The notes beneath the pieces were generated by a model. The model saw nothing but the letters and a program-made list of their open reading frames with translations. It made no database searches and was not told where the DNA came from. This document shows, in pieces, positions 5,664 to 5,857 of a stretch of 5,857 nucleotides of DNA. Numbering within the stretch: position 1 is the first letter of the stretch; every line of letters begins with the position of its first letter. A program made the translations under genes and the position numbers. Origin of the DNA: JBECKQ01 sp040235375 (GTDB taxonomy: Bacteria > Planctomycetota > Phycisphaerae > UBA1845); contig JBECKQ010000345.1 of assembly GCA_040235375.1 (NCBI GenBank), positions 1 to 5,857 on the forward strand, written 5' to 3'.

Positions 5664-5857
5664 ATGAAACGCGCATCCGTCGCCTGCCTTTTTGCCGCCG
5701 CCGCGGCCGCGTGCTCCGTCGCTCAAGCGCAAATCTGCGATCCGCCGAACGCCTGCGTTTTCGTCGACGCCGACGCCACGGGGGCGAACAGCGGCACCGA
5801 CTGGACGAACGCCTATACCGATCTTCAGTCGGCGCTAACCTACGCGGCCGGCAGCGG
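5664..5857 (+). CDS. Secreted parallel beta-helix type protein, N-terminal fragment
   Basis: The gene runs off the right edge after 64 complete codons, so only the N-terminus is visible. Residues 1-22 are a signal peptide: MKR, a run of Ala, then AQA before Gln23. A lipoprotein alternative at Cys17 is unlikely because the lipobox is poor. The mature start holds Cys25 and Cys31 (ICDPPNAC), then VFVDADATGANSGTDW and NAYTDLQSAL. That is the opening of secreted planctomycete right-handed beta-helix proteins, in which this strand-helix segment precedes the repeat coils. Such folds often act on or bind polysaccharide, but no catalytic part is in view, so the function is open. AAGGA at 5650-5654, nine bases before the ATG, supports the start. 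It is divergent from the protease, and both products are predicted to be exported. Confidence 0.85.
   Translation, partial: MKRASVACLFAAAAAACSVAQAQICDPPNACVFVDADATGANSGTDWTNAYTDLQSALTYAAGS

Noticed and set aside
5224..5667. 147-codon plus-strand frame whose TGA overlaps the ATG of the beta-helix gene (ATGA)
   Set aside because: The ATGA overlap looks like translational coupling, but the frame starts with GTG without a convincing ribosome-binding site, is rich in Arg, Ser and Pro, shows no domain, and its codon third positions are not clearly GC-biased.
5079..5676. Minus-strand open frames in the intergenic region
   Set aside because: They overlap each other in different frames, encode Arg/Pro-rich sequence without motifs, and are what GC-rich non-coding DNA produces by chance.

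Overview
The window reads as a piece of a GC-rich genome of the phylum Planctomycetota, probably Phycisphaerae or an uncultured relative. This is inferred from protein style, not from any marker gene. Three signatures point there. The large exoprotein ends in 'DCN-x-N ... DECE' repeats plus paired EF-hand loops. The last gene begins with a signal peptide followed by the 'VDADATGANSGTDW.NAYTDLQ' opening typical of planctomycete parallel beta-helix proteins. The first gene joins a DUF2007-like domain to a zinc ribbon, an architecture I associate with this group.

Layout. Positions 1-172 hold no convincing gene. A small cytoplasmic protein (DUF2007-like plus CX2C-X16-CX2C zinc ribbon) runs on the plus strand at 173-553. 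It converges, over a 67-base gap, on the dominant feature: a 1484-residue secreted subtilisin-family (S8, KP-43-like) protease on the minus strand at 621-5075. From its N-terminus this protein carries a signal peptide, a propeptide-like segment, a catalytic domain with intact Asp121/His148/Ser375 and Asn262, and a KP-43-type beta-sandwich. Then follow three Cys-rich linkers alternating with two copies of a jelly-roll plus Fn3-like module, and a dockerin-like EF-hand tail.

The 588 bases at 5076-5663 separate the protease from a divergent plus-strand gene that starts at 5664 and leaves the window after 64 codons (secreted beta-helix type protein). In this spacer I see a candidate promoter on each strand, an A/T-flanked inverted repeat between them, a 25-codon leader ORF with a good Shine-Dalgarno sequence, and a GC-rich hairpin just ahead of the beta-helix gene. 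All of these are weak single-sequence predictions.

How the genes relate. The protease and the beta-helix protein are both predicted to be exported and are divergently arranged, so they may share regulation or act together at the cell surface. That is inference only. The zinc-ribbon gene is convergent and probably unrelated. I found no RNA gene, CRISPR array, insertion sequence or toxin-antitoxin pair. The most notable content is the modular, internally duplicated protease and the structured leader of the beta-helix gene; I do not see proof of a new system.
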